From NCBI GenBank assembly GCA_949825025.1, contig OX463781.1, positions 25,187,047 through 25,251,046 on the forward strand: DNA of 64,000 nt, written 5' to 3'. The DNA is from Siphlonurus alternatus. Taxonomy: Eukaryota; Arthropoda; Insecta; Ephemeroptera; Siphlonuridae. The position numbers were made by a program, and so were the translations under genes. The notes under the pieces were generated by a model. It was given only the letters and a program-made list of their open reading frames with translations. It did no database searches and was not told the origin of the DNA. The number at the start of each line of letters is the position of its first letter. Position 1 is the first letter of the stretch. This document shows, piece after piece, positions 22,204-33,355 of the stretch.

Positions 22204-22605
22204 CTAATTTGACAAATTAATTTTTAATTAAATAAAAAGTAAGAACTGCATCTCCTCCATTGAGATTTTTTTTTCTGGAATAACAAACATAATTATATGT
22301 TGCATCCAACGTAAAAAAATATTTGCCAACAAAAATATTTGTTGATAATGTATTTTTATTCAAAGCTTAATTATCAATTTTAAATAAATTTTTTATAATT
22401 TTAGCCGGCGCGCGTTGAACTATTAAAATTAATTAAAAAATCAATAAAGCTTTGAATAAAAAGTATATTCCCATCAAAAAATGACAAATATATATATATT
22501 TTTTTTACTTTGGATGTAGTGTTTGTTTTCCCGGGTCCCAGGAAAAAAAATCCAGGGAACATTTCTTACTTTTTATGTAATTAAAAATTGATTAAATTAT
22601 GACAA
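22204..22605. repeat. Nested AT-rich inverted repeats
   Basis: An outer pair (AAAAAGTAAGAAC near 22236 with TTTCTTACTTTTT near 22564) encloses an inner pair around 22296-22510 (TTGCATCCAACG opposite a diverged complement, and TTCAAAGCTT opposite AAGCTTTGAA). This looks like one MITE inserted in another. The stretch 22606-23298 is AT-rich with no gene recognised. Confidence 0.5.
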
Positions 22606-23298
22606 TCACCGTTTTATCCTTTAATGTTACTTAATTCTATATGCATTTTTAAGTGTGCGCAAAAAAAAACGGGAGTCTTGAGAATCTATTGAAAAACACG
22701 CGAGGTTGTTCTGTAAAAAAATGCTGAGCCAAATTTACAGTTGAGATAATTTATAATAATTACAGAATTTTTTATTCATTGATTTTTAAATAATTAATTA
22801 ATACCACGTAAAATGTATTATAATAGTTGCGCGTGCTGGAAAAATGACCGAATTCATTAAAATATATATTGCAGTGCGTTATTAAAATCTCTCAATTTTT
22901 AATTTTCAGTTTAATTAGAAATGCGGAGCGGGCCTCGGCCTAAACGGGCACCCTCCCTAGCACCGAGAAATTTTACTGTGTGTCAATCACGGGTCAATTA
23001 TAAAATATTCACCGCTCAAAAAATTCAAAAATTTATGACTTTTATAAATAATTCTTTTATGTATATATGATAAAAAGACACGACTTCATTTCGGGAGAAC
23101 AAATTGTAGTATAGTATTCTTTGAAAATGCATAATATCAAGTTCGTATTTTCTAAGAAAAATAATAGTTCGTATCGAATTCTATATATGACGAACTGAAG
23201 ATCCAAGAATTCTATCTCACATGCATATGTTTGCCAAAGATTAGAAAAAAAACAAGAAGGGCTTTACCTGAAAAACACCCTCCCTTAACTCAAAAAAA

Positions 23299-23356
23299 AT
23301 ACACCATTGGGTGGTATGAAATCGTTTCATACCACCCAATGGTGTATTTTTTTCGG
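23299..23356. repeat. Perfect short hairpin
   Basis: Two arms of about 27 bases (AAAATACACCATTGGGTGG and complement) meet around GATTTC/GAAATC with almost no loop. It abuts the element that starts at 23363. Confidence 0.8.
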
Positions 23357-23362
23357 ATTGTA

Positions 23363-26021
23363 GGAAAACTCGGTGCAGGAAAACTCGGTGCAGGAAAACT
23401 CGGTGCAATTTCAACAAGCTAGGAAAACTCGGTGCACGGTAAACTCGGAGCACGGAAAACTGGGAGCACCGCTAGGAAAACTCGGAGCATCGCATATATT
23501 ATAAAATATCGTATATATTACATATAACCAGCTATATTGTCGCCCCCAAACACAAAAGTTACAGGGGACTTAATTAAATGCCATGAGGAGCATCACTATA
23601 TCGTAATTTATCCTTAATAATTGTTCTCTAGGGCTTATAAATATTTATAAATTGTGTATTTGCCATGATAATTTTTTAAGAATTGTAATTATTTGTGTAA
23701 TTATTTTTTGATGGTAAAAAATTATAAAATTTAGATCAGAACATAGATAACAAAATGACTGTTCACTTTCTGAAGTAAAGAAAGTAATTATTTAGTCCAG
23801 TTTTTGAGATGGTAACTTTTTAGTTGAAAAAGATGCTGATTTGACTTGATTTGAAAATGGCCGCCAGATTTCCAATGATATTCTCATTATTTATATCCTG
23901 AATATCTCAAAAACTAGATTGACTTTTGATTCATTTTTTTCTTTTTGCTGAATATTTATGTTATAATGTAAGGAAGGTTTACTATAATTTTCAGAGTGAT
24001 TCACCATCTCCTAAAATTAGTGACAATAAACCTTTTAAAACAACATACAGTTGAAATTTTTTGCTACATATTATATATATGTAATGTATCTCTTGAAACT
24101 TTACTTGATATCTTTCTATTTTTTATTTATTTATTTATATATATAATATGTATATTATATATATATATATATGTTTTTTTTTTAAATTTTTTTTTAATTT
24201 TTTTATATATAAAGCTGTGCATGCAATGAAGTAAAATAGTTGCATCTGTGATTATACAATTCTTATTCTTATATAATACCAATTCTTATTTAACTTTAAC
24301 ATAATATTTTGCTGCCTTGAGCCGTAATTCATCTATAGATATTTTATTTTTTGATCTAATTTTTAATTAAAATAAATTTGCATTGCATATAAATTTATAT
24401 ATATGTAAATATATTAGGTTCAACAAAATGCATTTTCACATAAATTAAATACTTTTTTAAAAATGTTTACATATGATGTGCTGCTATAAATTTACTTCTA
24501 AATTCTTAACTAAATTCATGCATACTTTTCTAAATAATAAATTTTAAAACTGGTATGGGTATTTATTGTATTATATACTAATTATTAACGCAATAATACG
24601 GAAAAAATTTCACAATAAAAGTGTTTTATTTTATATAAACATACTGTTATTTACATTGATCACATAAGCTAAAATATCACATAAGAAATAATGTTCGTCT
24701 ACTTAAAAATTGATGCTTAAATTGCACAAAATAATACATTTATAATTATCTTATTTTTATTATTTATTTTTATTATTTTTATTTTAATTAGAATTAAGTA
24801 TGTTACATATTTAATGTAATAATTGACGTGATCCATGCTGTACAGCCTATGATCGAAATAAAAATTTGAATTTGAATTTATTGGAATCTATATAATTAAA
24901 TGCAAAGCTATAAATAGAAACAAAATCCACACCATAGCTGGAAATGAGGGGAGAGGGGAGGGGTCAGTACTAGGTGCTAGTAGGAGATGTTGTGGGCCAC
25001 ACCCTCCACATAGTCATAGGCTGGGTGACCCTTAGCCCATGAAAGTTATTGGGCTGCGCCTCGCCCCATTGTTCAAGTGCACGTGCACTAATTACCTTAC
25101 CTGCTACCTGTTTTTTTCAATCCAGGTAGTAAAGAAACTTGTTGACAACGTTTGAACGCCATAAAATAATGTATGTATACGGTTGAAATTATTTCAATAT
25201 TATTACAATTTATTACCATTCCCTATTTTTCAGCATTGCATGTATATTATGTTATATAAAATATATATATTGATTAATCGTCATCATGTATAAAACATAT
25301 TAAGAGGCATTCACAAAGTCCTAAGGCCACATTTAGGGCTCGATAATTTAAAGCCCGATTTTATGCATGCTTTTTAGACCCAAAATTTCTGGTCTTAAAT
25401 TATCGAGCCCTAAATGTGGTCTTAAGACTTTGTGAATGCCCCGTATTTATTTTCCTTTCCCTTTAATTATATAAAAATATATTTCTTCACATTTATGCAA
25501 TATGTATTACTAGATGTTTTTTCAATGTGTTAATGATAATATATATAATGTCATATAACAAATAAAAATAAAAATTGATATAATTGTTCTCATAAAGTTA
25601 TATGGACATTATGGACAAAAAATTGCTGTACCGCTGTTCCTTCTATGAAAGCACTTAAATTTTTCCTTTATTTACAATAAATAATTAATTAAATAATGAA
25701 ATTATTTGAATTATTTATAAATACATAGTATTATATAATTTAATATAGAATTAGTGATATTCATAGTATTTAAGCCCTCCAATAATTTTTTTGTATGAAG
25801 GCAACAAGAAAATTACATGTGTTCGATTTTTGTTATATTTTATTATTTTTATGCTAATATACATATTCCAAAATCCATATACTAGTATAGGGATCTTGCA
25901 ACATATGCGATGCTCCGAGTTTTCCTAGCGGTGCTCCGAGTTTACCGTGCACCGAGTTTTCCTAGCTTGTTGAAATTGCACCGAGTTTTCCTGCACCGAG
26001 TTTTCCTGCACCGAGTTTTCC
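23363..26021. mobile_element. 2.66-kb element with 15-bp repeats in its inverted ends
   Basis: The left end (23363-23490) holds six to seven copies of GGAAAACTCGGTGCA or variants, and the right end (25907-26021) is its inverted copy with one fewer unit. The same spacer ATTTCAACAAGCTA occurs in both. Iterated binding-site-like ends of this kind are seen in several DNA transposon groups. No target duplication was recognised. The interior is AT-rich and has no transposase. It includes a candidate LINE 3' end near 24820-24880 (repeated TTTGAAT) and a GC-richer block at 24940-25125 of unknown origin. Confidence 0.75.
25306..25440. repeat. Hairpin MITE (GGCATTCACAAAGTC ends)
   Basis: A 135-base hairpin inside the preceding element, with arms GGCATTCACAAAGTC and GGCTCGATAATTTAA and complements. 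The ends resemble those of the larger foldback at 45974-46731, which also begins with ATTCACAAAG. Confidence 0.75.
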
Positions 26022-26248
26022 GGATACCGTATGAAACATATAGCCATGTTCCGTAGCTCGAGCTTTAACTAAAAAATGTTTAAACAATACAAAATTATAT
26101 TCATGAATCCTTCTTAATCCCGTCAAAAAATTAAGAAAAATTCTTATGAAAGAAAAATTATTATATTTAATATGGCAAATTTTCTAGATTTTTTTTTATG
26201 AGAAAACGGCTCCGAGTTAAAGTAACGTTTTCTTGTTAAAGCTCGAGT

Positions 26249-26249
26249 C

Positions 26250-26308
<59 letters not shown>
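26249..26308. repeat. (TA)n microsatellite
   Basis: About 30 TA units. Nearby lie a T run (26436-26462) and a GC-rich block at 26685-26790. The region 26309-27190 has no gene I can support. Confidence 0.9.
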
Positions 26309-26310
<2 letters not shown>

Positions 26311-26431
26311 AACATGCATCATGGCTATATTTTTTTCATAAAATCTATAACATTCTTTATAGCAGTGTATTTTTCCGAATGAGTTATAAAGAGGGTACGG
26401 CCATATATGTTATTAATCGACGCGTTCTCTC

Positions 26432-26462
<31 letters not shown>

Positions 26463-27196
26463 AGTATAGAACCTATTATAATATATACATATGAGATTGA
26501 AATTATTTGGATTTCGATTTCAGATGGAGGAGCACTATATATACCAAAAACTTTTTTATTTTATTTAATTTTGTCTCAAATCTAATGTTATGAATAAACG
26601 AAAACTTGCAATATTTTGACATTTTATATTAAAATAAAATAAGTATGCCACACCCCTTTTTCTTAAAAAAAAAAAAACTGCGGTGGGCTACCCCCTCCCC
26701 TATCACCCCGCCGCGCCAGCTCCGCGGCGCGTCGGACCCTTCGGACCCACCCGCGGAGCGGGCCTTTTGGCCCCCACACCGACCCTGTTTAATCATGCAT
26801 GATCAAATAGATATATATATAAAAAAAATACTATATAATAGCAAAATATTATCTAATAAAAAAAAATAAAAAAGAAGCAAGTACACATACTATATGCATC
26901 TTTTCGTTGCGTCTTGTACATATATTATGAAGAAGACTATGAATTACAAGAGCGAAAGCGGAAGATTTTGTAACAAAAAAAAACTTACAAAATTTAATAT
27001 AATATATGGACCGTTTTAGCTTATTTTATAATCACTAAAAGTATATACCAGTCACAAGGGGGGGGGGGGGTAATGGTAAGGGCTGGAGAAATGGTAAACT
27101 GAGTTTTCCTTGGATTACAATTAATTTATTTGTTTATCACCATGCAAGTAAATGTGCCAAAAGCATTCTAAACATCCATATGTCCACGATTCTAAT

Positions 27197-27201
<5 letters not shown>

Positions 27202-27290
<89 letters not shown>
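27202..27290. repeat. (TA)n microsatellite
   Basis: About 44 TA units, next to a run of G (about 27059-27070). A second TA tract (27376-27456) abuts the element starting at 27457; the long Ile-Tyr open frame across it is an artefact. Confidence 0.9.
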
Positions 27291-27291
<1 letters not shown>

Positions 27292-27382
27292 TAAAAAATT
27301 AATTGCTACCTGTTTAAACCTCTGTTAACCATTACTGGATCCAGTTTTTAGCCTTACCATTAACCCCCCTGTGACTATATAT

Positions 27383-27458
<76 letters not shown>

Positions 27459-27897
27459 CTATCTCTACGGTCTGGTTGAACCTGGTAAGGTGCCTGGTAA
27501 AAAACTTGGCCATCTGCTGGTACAATTTAACATTATATCCGTACCAGCCTGGCTGGTAAGAAATGGTCACTCTGCATAGCCTGGCTGGTAAGATTTTACC
27601 TGGTGTGCTGGTATGGGATACCAGGTCTTACCTGGCAAGCTTAGATCAAAATTTCCCTCCCCCTCCTCCTGCCTTAAAATATGCTGTTTGCTAGTTTTTT
27701 TTAGTATCAAAAATCATTTTTTAATTTTCTATATACGAAAAAGTACAGAAAAAATAAATTTAAAATTTTTATTTGGTACTTAAATGATACATTCAAAACT
27801 TGTTTTGACTTGTGCAGTGCTGACATCTGAGAGGTGGGGACGGGGTGGGGATATGCGGGTAAAATGGCGGCCACAGAAATCATATTTAGAAATAAAT

Positions 27898-27999
27898 TTA
27901 AGGAATGGAAGGAAACTTTTTAAAGGGACTCTTCTTGCATCTCTTCCATCCATAATACTGTAGTCTGGGATCTTTCAGTGGCTCACAGTATGCCAATTC
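27898..27999 (-). other. Candidate terminal exon inside the 5-kb element
   Basis: A CCCTGCAG acceptor is followed by 33 open codons (ELAYCEPLKDPRLQYYGW at the start, basic SPFKKFPSIP at the end) and a TAA. The composition looks protein-like. Its frame does not follow in phase from the exon-like stretch at 28188, so another exon would be needed between them or one of the two is not real. No family recognised. Confidence 0.25.
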
Positions 28000-28187
28000 C
28001 TGCAGGGCACAGTACATTAAACATTAAAACTTTGATTCAAAATGTTGTGGCATAATCTTGATTCTGATCATTCAATTCGATCTTTGAAATAAATAAAAAA
28101 AACATGAAGGTATGCTTTTATTAAATATTTGATTTTAATTTGAATGATGAGAAACATAAAATATTCAAAATAAAAATATGTACTTAC

Positions 28188-28286
28188 CATGCAAGGAAAA
28201 TAATGAAGAGCAAGAAGAACAAACTGCTGGCATTGTGTCTGCAATGATCTGCAGTTGACTTATGGTTATTCCTTGATTATGGGTTT
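28188..28286 (-). other. Candidate internal exon inside the 5-kb element
   Basis: 99 bases between a good acceptor (GTGCTCACAG) and a consensus donor (GTAAGTA), open in one frame: HNQGITISQLQ, then ADTMPAVCSSCSSLFSLH. Two strong splice signals around an open frame are suggestive. The protein is not recognised. Confidence 0.3.
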
Positions 28287-29010
28287 CTGTGAGCACAAAA
28301 GTAAATCATTAATGCCTACACCTAAGCAGTATGATTTATTTATTACTGTTAAGATGTTTTTTTACCTCCAAAGTCACTTTACCCACGTATAAATTTTGAC
28401 TACTTTGGGCTTGGTTTGCTAGCCCAAAATAGCATTGCAAGCTCAAAATTACTTTCCTTCAAGTATCAGTTTGGGCTGCGAAGCCCAGAGTACCTCAAAC
28501 TGGCTTTAAAGTGTTATTGAGCTATCTGAACTCAAATTTGCTTATAACCAAAGTAGCCCACGATTGTCCAATAATGCTTCAGGCTTTATTTAGACCAAAC
28601 ATGAACATTTAAGCCTCCAGCTCAGATTGGAATTTTATAGCTTAAAATAGACCAGATTTGTGACCAAGCAATTTTAACCTAATTAAGACCAAACAAGCTT
28701 GAAACAAATTTAAGCTAGCTGTTGACCGTTTTAGCCCAAAATGGCATTTAATATCCCCAGGGTTGCAGTAAGCTTGTTATTGGCCAAAAAAGCTCAATTA
28801 AGCCCAAGCTCAACCTAGCTTCATGTAGCTGTATATTGACCAATCCAGCTAAAATAAATCTGAGCACCCTGTAGACCATTTCTGCCCAAAATAGCCATGA
28901 ATGAATTCCTTGCCTCGGCCAGCACAAAGTGAGCCAAAAATGCTTAAAATTGCACTCTTCAGCCCAAACATGCCCTTTTTTACTCTGAAAGTATTCATGT
29001 GCTTGACCAA

Positions 29011-29462
29011 GCCCAAAATGAACCAAAAAAGCTTAAAATGGCACTATTTAGCCCAAACATACCCCTTTTTACTCTGAATGTATTCCTCAGGTTGGCTCAG
29101 TTCAAAATAGCCCAAAATAGCTTAAAATGGATTTTTTTTGCCCAAAGAGGTTTTTTCCCTCCCTGAATGTACTGCATTGGTTAGGTATATAGCCCAAAAT
29201 GAACCAAAACAGCTTAAAATGGACCTCTTTTGCCCAAAGATGTGCCGATCCACCCTGAATGTACTACATTGGTTAAGGTAGCCCAAAGTGGACCAAAACA
29301 GCTTAAAATGGACCTCTTTTGCCCAAAGATGTGCCGATCCACCCTGAATGTACTGCATTGGTTTAGGTAGCCCAAAGTGGACCAAAACAGCTTAAAATGG
29401 ACCTCTTTTGCCCAAAGATGTGTCGATTTACCCTGAATGTACTGCATTGGTTAAGGTAGCTC
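29011..29462 (-). repeat. 89-bp tandem repeat array, left arm
   Basis: Five units of 89-90 bases in minus orientation, increasingly similar toward the centre, marked by CACATCTTTGGGCAAAAG and TGCAGTACATTCAGGG (plus-strand sense of the right array). More diverged units continue outward to about 28340. The open frames of 77-92 residues over it arise because the unit has no stops. Confidence 0.85.
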
Positions 29463-29790
29463 CACCTTAACCAATGCAGTACATTCAGGGTGGATCGGCA
29501 CATCTTTGGGCAAAAAAGGTCCATTTTAAGCTGTTTTGGTCCACTTTGGGCTACCTTAACCAATGCAGTACATTCAGGGTGGATCGGCACATCTTTGGGC
29601 AAAAGAGGTCCATTTTAAGCTGTTTTGGTCCATTTTGGGCTACCTTAGCCAATGCAGTACATTCAGGGTGGATCGGCACATCTTTGGGCAAAAGAGGTCC
29701 ATTTTAAGCTGTTTTGGTCCACTTTGGGCTACCTTTACCAATGCAGTACATTCAGGGTGGATCGGCACATCTTTGGGAGCCCAAAGTGGA
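29463..29790 (+). repeat. 89-bp tandem repeat array, central plus-strand block
   Basis: Almost four units in the opposite orientation to the preceding array, meeting it head to head at about 29460. A short inverted piece follows (29779-29880). Confidence 0.85.
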
Positions 29791-31079
29791 CCAAAACAGC
29801 TTCAAATGGACCTCTTTTGCCCAGAGATGTGCCGATCCGCCCTGAATGTATGCATACTGCATTGGTTTAGGTAACTTAAAGTGAACCATTACAACTTAAT
29901 TAAAATAGACCTCATCTATAAGCTGGGTCTATTATATTTATCAGAATTAATTAAGTCGTCTGTCATGTTTACAAAGATTTCGCCATTTGTAGACTTTTGG
30001 AGATTAATTTAGCGCGTTTCCGATGGTTTCCGATCGGTTCCGAACTTCCGATCGCTCTGATTGGTTCATTTGAATTCATTTCTCTACCGGTTTTCCATCT
30101 GACTTGTGACAGTTGACAATGTTTGTTGTTGTTGCAGTATGTATATTTCTTATAGTGTCATAAGTAGTGTCATGTATCTATATTTTTAAGGTTTTCTTTA
30201 GTGTAGTAATGCGTTAATCATCTGCCAAGGTAAGCATACATGTATATAGTCTATATACATCAATATCTCAGGGTTAAAGTTGATCGGGAAATGTTTTTCT
30301 GTTCATGCCACCGGGTGGCATATCTCTCCTAATAGGTTTAAGCTGCTAACAATGCAGTTCCTCAGCCTATTCTTCCACAATTTTGAAGAAAAAAGCAGTT
30401 CTACACAGCCAAAATGTAAGGAAATAAATGAACAAAGGTTAATTTTGTTCTAAAATTGCGGTAAGTGGCACTTTTTACAATTTTAATAACAATTTCACAG
30501 CTATAATAAATGAAACTGTATTTCATTCAGGATATTATGCTCTCTAATTACTAATAGAATTGTTACAATGACCTCTTACATACGTACTGTATGCATACTG
30601 TATTTACCGTGTGCAAATAATATGCATTCAGTACGTTATTTGTACGTATATGATAAAAGAACAGAATAAACATACACCTCATTTAATATGCATACCATGT
30701 GATTCTTGGGCCAGTCTCTTCCCCTCACAGTCGGCCAAGTATTCCTTTGTATTATTAGTGTCTGGTATGCATGCATCAGCATGATGACAATACTGATTTT
30801 CCCTATCTCTTAACCATGAATAAATTATATTATTTTATAGCACTTTTATCAACTTTGAGCTTCAAGTATCAACTAATTGATAGAATGCATTCATGGTAAT
30901 AAAAGGCACATGTAGGCAAAATATTTCTATCTTCATCTATTTTCGTTTGTTTTATGAAGCGATAGTTAAGGTAAAGAATGTAATACATTCAGAGGAAAGA
31001 AGACCATTTTGAGCTATTTTAGTCTATTTTTAGCTACTGTTTGTAATGCAGTACATTCAAGTTGAATAAGCACATCTTT

Positions 31080-31575
31080 GGGCCAAAGAGGTCCATTTTA
31101 AGCTTTTTTGGTTCACTTTGAGCTACCTAAACCAATGCAGTACATTCAGGGTGGATCGGCACATCTTTGGGCAAAAGAGGTCCATTTTAAGCTGGTTTGG
31201 TCCACTTTGGGCTACCTTTATCAATGCAGTACATTCAGGGTGGATCGGCACATCTTTGGGCAAAAGAGGTCCATTTTAAGCTGTTTTGGTCCACTTTGGG
31301 CTACCTTTACCAATGCAGTACATTCAGGGTGGATCGGCACATCTTTGGGCAAAAGAGGTCCATTTTAAGCTGGTTTGGTCCACTTTGGGCTACCTAAACC
31401 AATGCAGTATATTCAGGGTAGATCGGCACATCTTTGGGCAAAAGAGGTCCATTTTAAGCTGTTTTGGTCCACTTTGGGCTACCTTAGCCAATGCAGTACA
31501 TTCAGGGTGGATCGGCACATCTTTGGGCAAAAGAGGTCCATTTTAAGCTGTTTTGGTCTATTTTGAGCTATATAA
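31080..31575 (+). repeat. 89-bp tandem repeat array, right arm
   Basis: About five and a half highly similar 89-base units, followed outward to 31900 by diverged units that mirror 28340-29010 (for example TTTATACGTGGGT at 31875 against 28385). Confidence 0.85.
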
Positions 31576-33059
31576 GCGTACTGGGGACAACCAGGGTAGA
31601 AAAGGTCAAGTTTGGGCAAATTTGGTCCATTTCCAGCTTGTTTAAGCATGGCATAGTTGGTTCAAACTGATCCATAATGAGCTACATAGAGCTATGGATT
31701 AAGTGGTGTATTGGTCCAGTTAGGGTTATATTGGGCTATTACAGCTCAATGTTACTTTTTTTGCTGGCCCAGATTTGCCCAAAATCGGCCAATTAGGTGC
31801 CTGTCGGAGTCTAATTGGGCTAGCAAAATTTTGGTCTTATTTGAGCTGATAAGCCCAAAGTGTAGTCAAAATTTATACGTGGGTATAACACAATTTTAAC
31901 AGTAAAACAGGTCATTTTCACGGTTGTTGACATCTTCAATCACTTCCATATGTTTTGCTATGATGCTTCACTTTTTCACCACCAGGTGTCAGTGACTAAT
32001 AAAAACGACTGAAAATTTGTATTAATTTTTAAATAAATTATTAATTAAAATAAATCAATTCATTCCATAATTAATGTGCAAAAAAATTGTTTTTTTTTTT
32101 TTGTTTTTTTTTTTTTAGTATTTTGGTAAATTCTCATCAACAGTCGATCGATCCACACAGTATAAAAATTAAATTGTATAATTAATCTATATTTACAGTG
32201 AATATCAATAAATTATTTAAATAATTTATGTATAAATTATAAATATAATATAAAATATAATAACATATTATAATTAATATGTTAAATTAATAATATTTAA
32301 AAAATAATAACAAATTAGTATATAGTTACAAGATCTTCTGGTAAATCATACCAGGCAATTATACCAGACAGCTAGTGGCTGGTATTGCCTGGTATGCCCT
32401 GGTTCGGCTTATCAGCATTTCATGATGGCTGGTAAGAACAGGTACGGCTTACCAGCACTGCTGGTTTAGTGCTTGTAAGAGTCTACCAGCCACCTTACCA
32501 GGTTCAACCAGACCGTAGAGATAGGGTATATATATATATATATGTATATTATATTATAAAAAAATGGTCTATTTAATTAAAATAAATAAATAAATAAATA
32601 AATATATACCGCATGCTGGGAATTACAATATATTAGTGCAGCTAGGACCGATGGGCCTTCAGGGCTTTACATTTCATTTAATTAATTTTTCTACATTATT
32701 AATTTAAATTTCCACAATTATTTTCCTTCGTTTTTCTTTTAAATCTTGTCCGATCGCGATGTGTAGAGAGAGGACCGGCCTATCTTCTTTTTTGGTCATA
32801 TGAGGGAGAATTACAAACAAATTTTTTTTAAGGAAATATAAGGATCCTCGACACGGTTAAAGGCCCCCTAAAAATATTAAAATAGGTCCTCGATCATTAC
32901 GAGGGCCTACCTTCTTACATTTTCGGGGATCAAAAGCAAGACTCATAAAAAAAATACTCGTAATTAAAATTAAAAAAAAATTGTCCTTAAGCTGCTCGAT
33001 CGATCAAGCCTCAAGACATGCTGCAAGTTATATAGTTTATCCGGTTTATTGTAGAAAAT

Positions 33060-33308
33060 CAGATTATTATTAAAGGGTTATTTTCTGGTGGACTCTGATT
33101 GGCTAAAAAGGGGTTATTTGCTTATTTCCACTACCAATCAAATTGCTTAAAATTTGCAACAATCAAATTTTTTAACCAATAAACGAAGAATCAACAACTT
33201 AATTCAAACCAATCAAAATGTAGAATTTAAGCCAATCAGAATCCAGAATTCGGCTTCCATAAGCCGGAAGGGAGTGACTATACCCCCTACAATAGAGTGA
33301 TAGCCCTG
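33060..33308. mobile_element. hAT-like MITE end directly upstream of RBFA
   Basis: The right end reads CCCCCTACAATAGAGTGATAGCCCTG like 20180-20216, followed by CACCTGAC (33309-33316). The matching left end is missing or eroded. The 250 bases carry at least five CCAAT/ATTGG motifs. From 32527 to 33059 the sequence is AT-rich with no gene recognised. Confidence 0.6.
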
Positions 33309-33355
33309 CACCTGACGTCCTAAATGCGCGTTGTTTTGAACATTCAGCAGCAGGC
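33309..33355 (+). promoter_or_regulatory. Short 5' region of RBFA
   Basis: Only 47 bases separate the MITE end from the RBFA ATG. They contain a CRE-like CTGACGTCC. Core promoter elements, if conventional, must lie partly inside the MITE, whose CCAAT boxes are candidates. The transcription start cannot be placed from sequence. Confidence 0.35.

Larger units (their letters stand above)
27457..32526. mobile_element. 5.07-kb element with CTGGTA-rich inverted ends and palindromic tandem-repeat core
   Basis: The left end starts CCCTATCTCTACGGTCTGG and the right end is its complement. Both terminal 190-base regions are filled with CTGGTA/TACCAG motifs. TA repeats flank both sides, so insertion at TA is likely. 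Inside, a diverged inverted repeat runs from about 28340 to 31900, built from 89-base tandem units. The centre (29880-30950) is single-copy, with a GC-richer stretch near 30000-30120. No recognisable transposase is present, though exon-like stretches lie at 27898-28286 on the minus strand. Confidence 0.75.

Noticed and set aside
27325..27570. Frame encoding a long Tyr-Ile run
   Set aside because: Translation of a (TA)n microsatellite.
28748..31566. Many overlapping 60-103 residue frames (VHFGLP, GSAHLWAKE)
   Set aside because: Produced by the stop-poor 89-bp tandem unit read in successive frames on both strands; not separate genes.
29011..31575. Regular repeats that might suggest a CRISPR array
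   Set aside because: Units are contiguous 89-bp tandem repeats with no unique spacers, in an animal genome, and they switch orientation. The 15-bp repeats at 23363 are likewise subterminal iterons.
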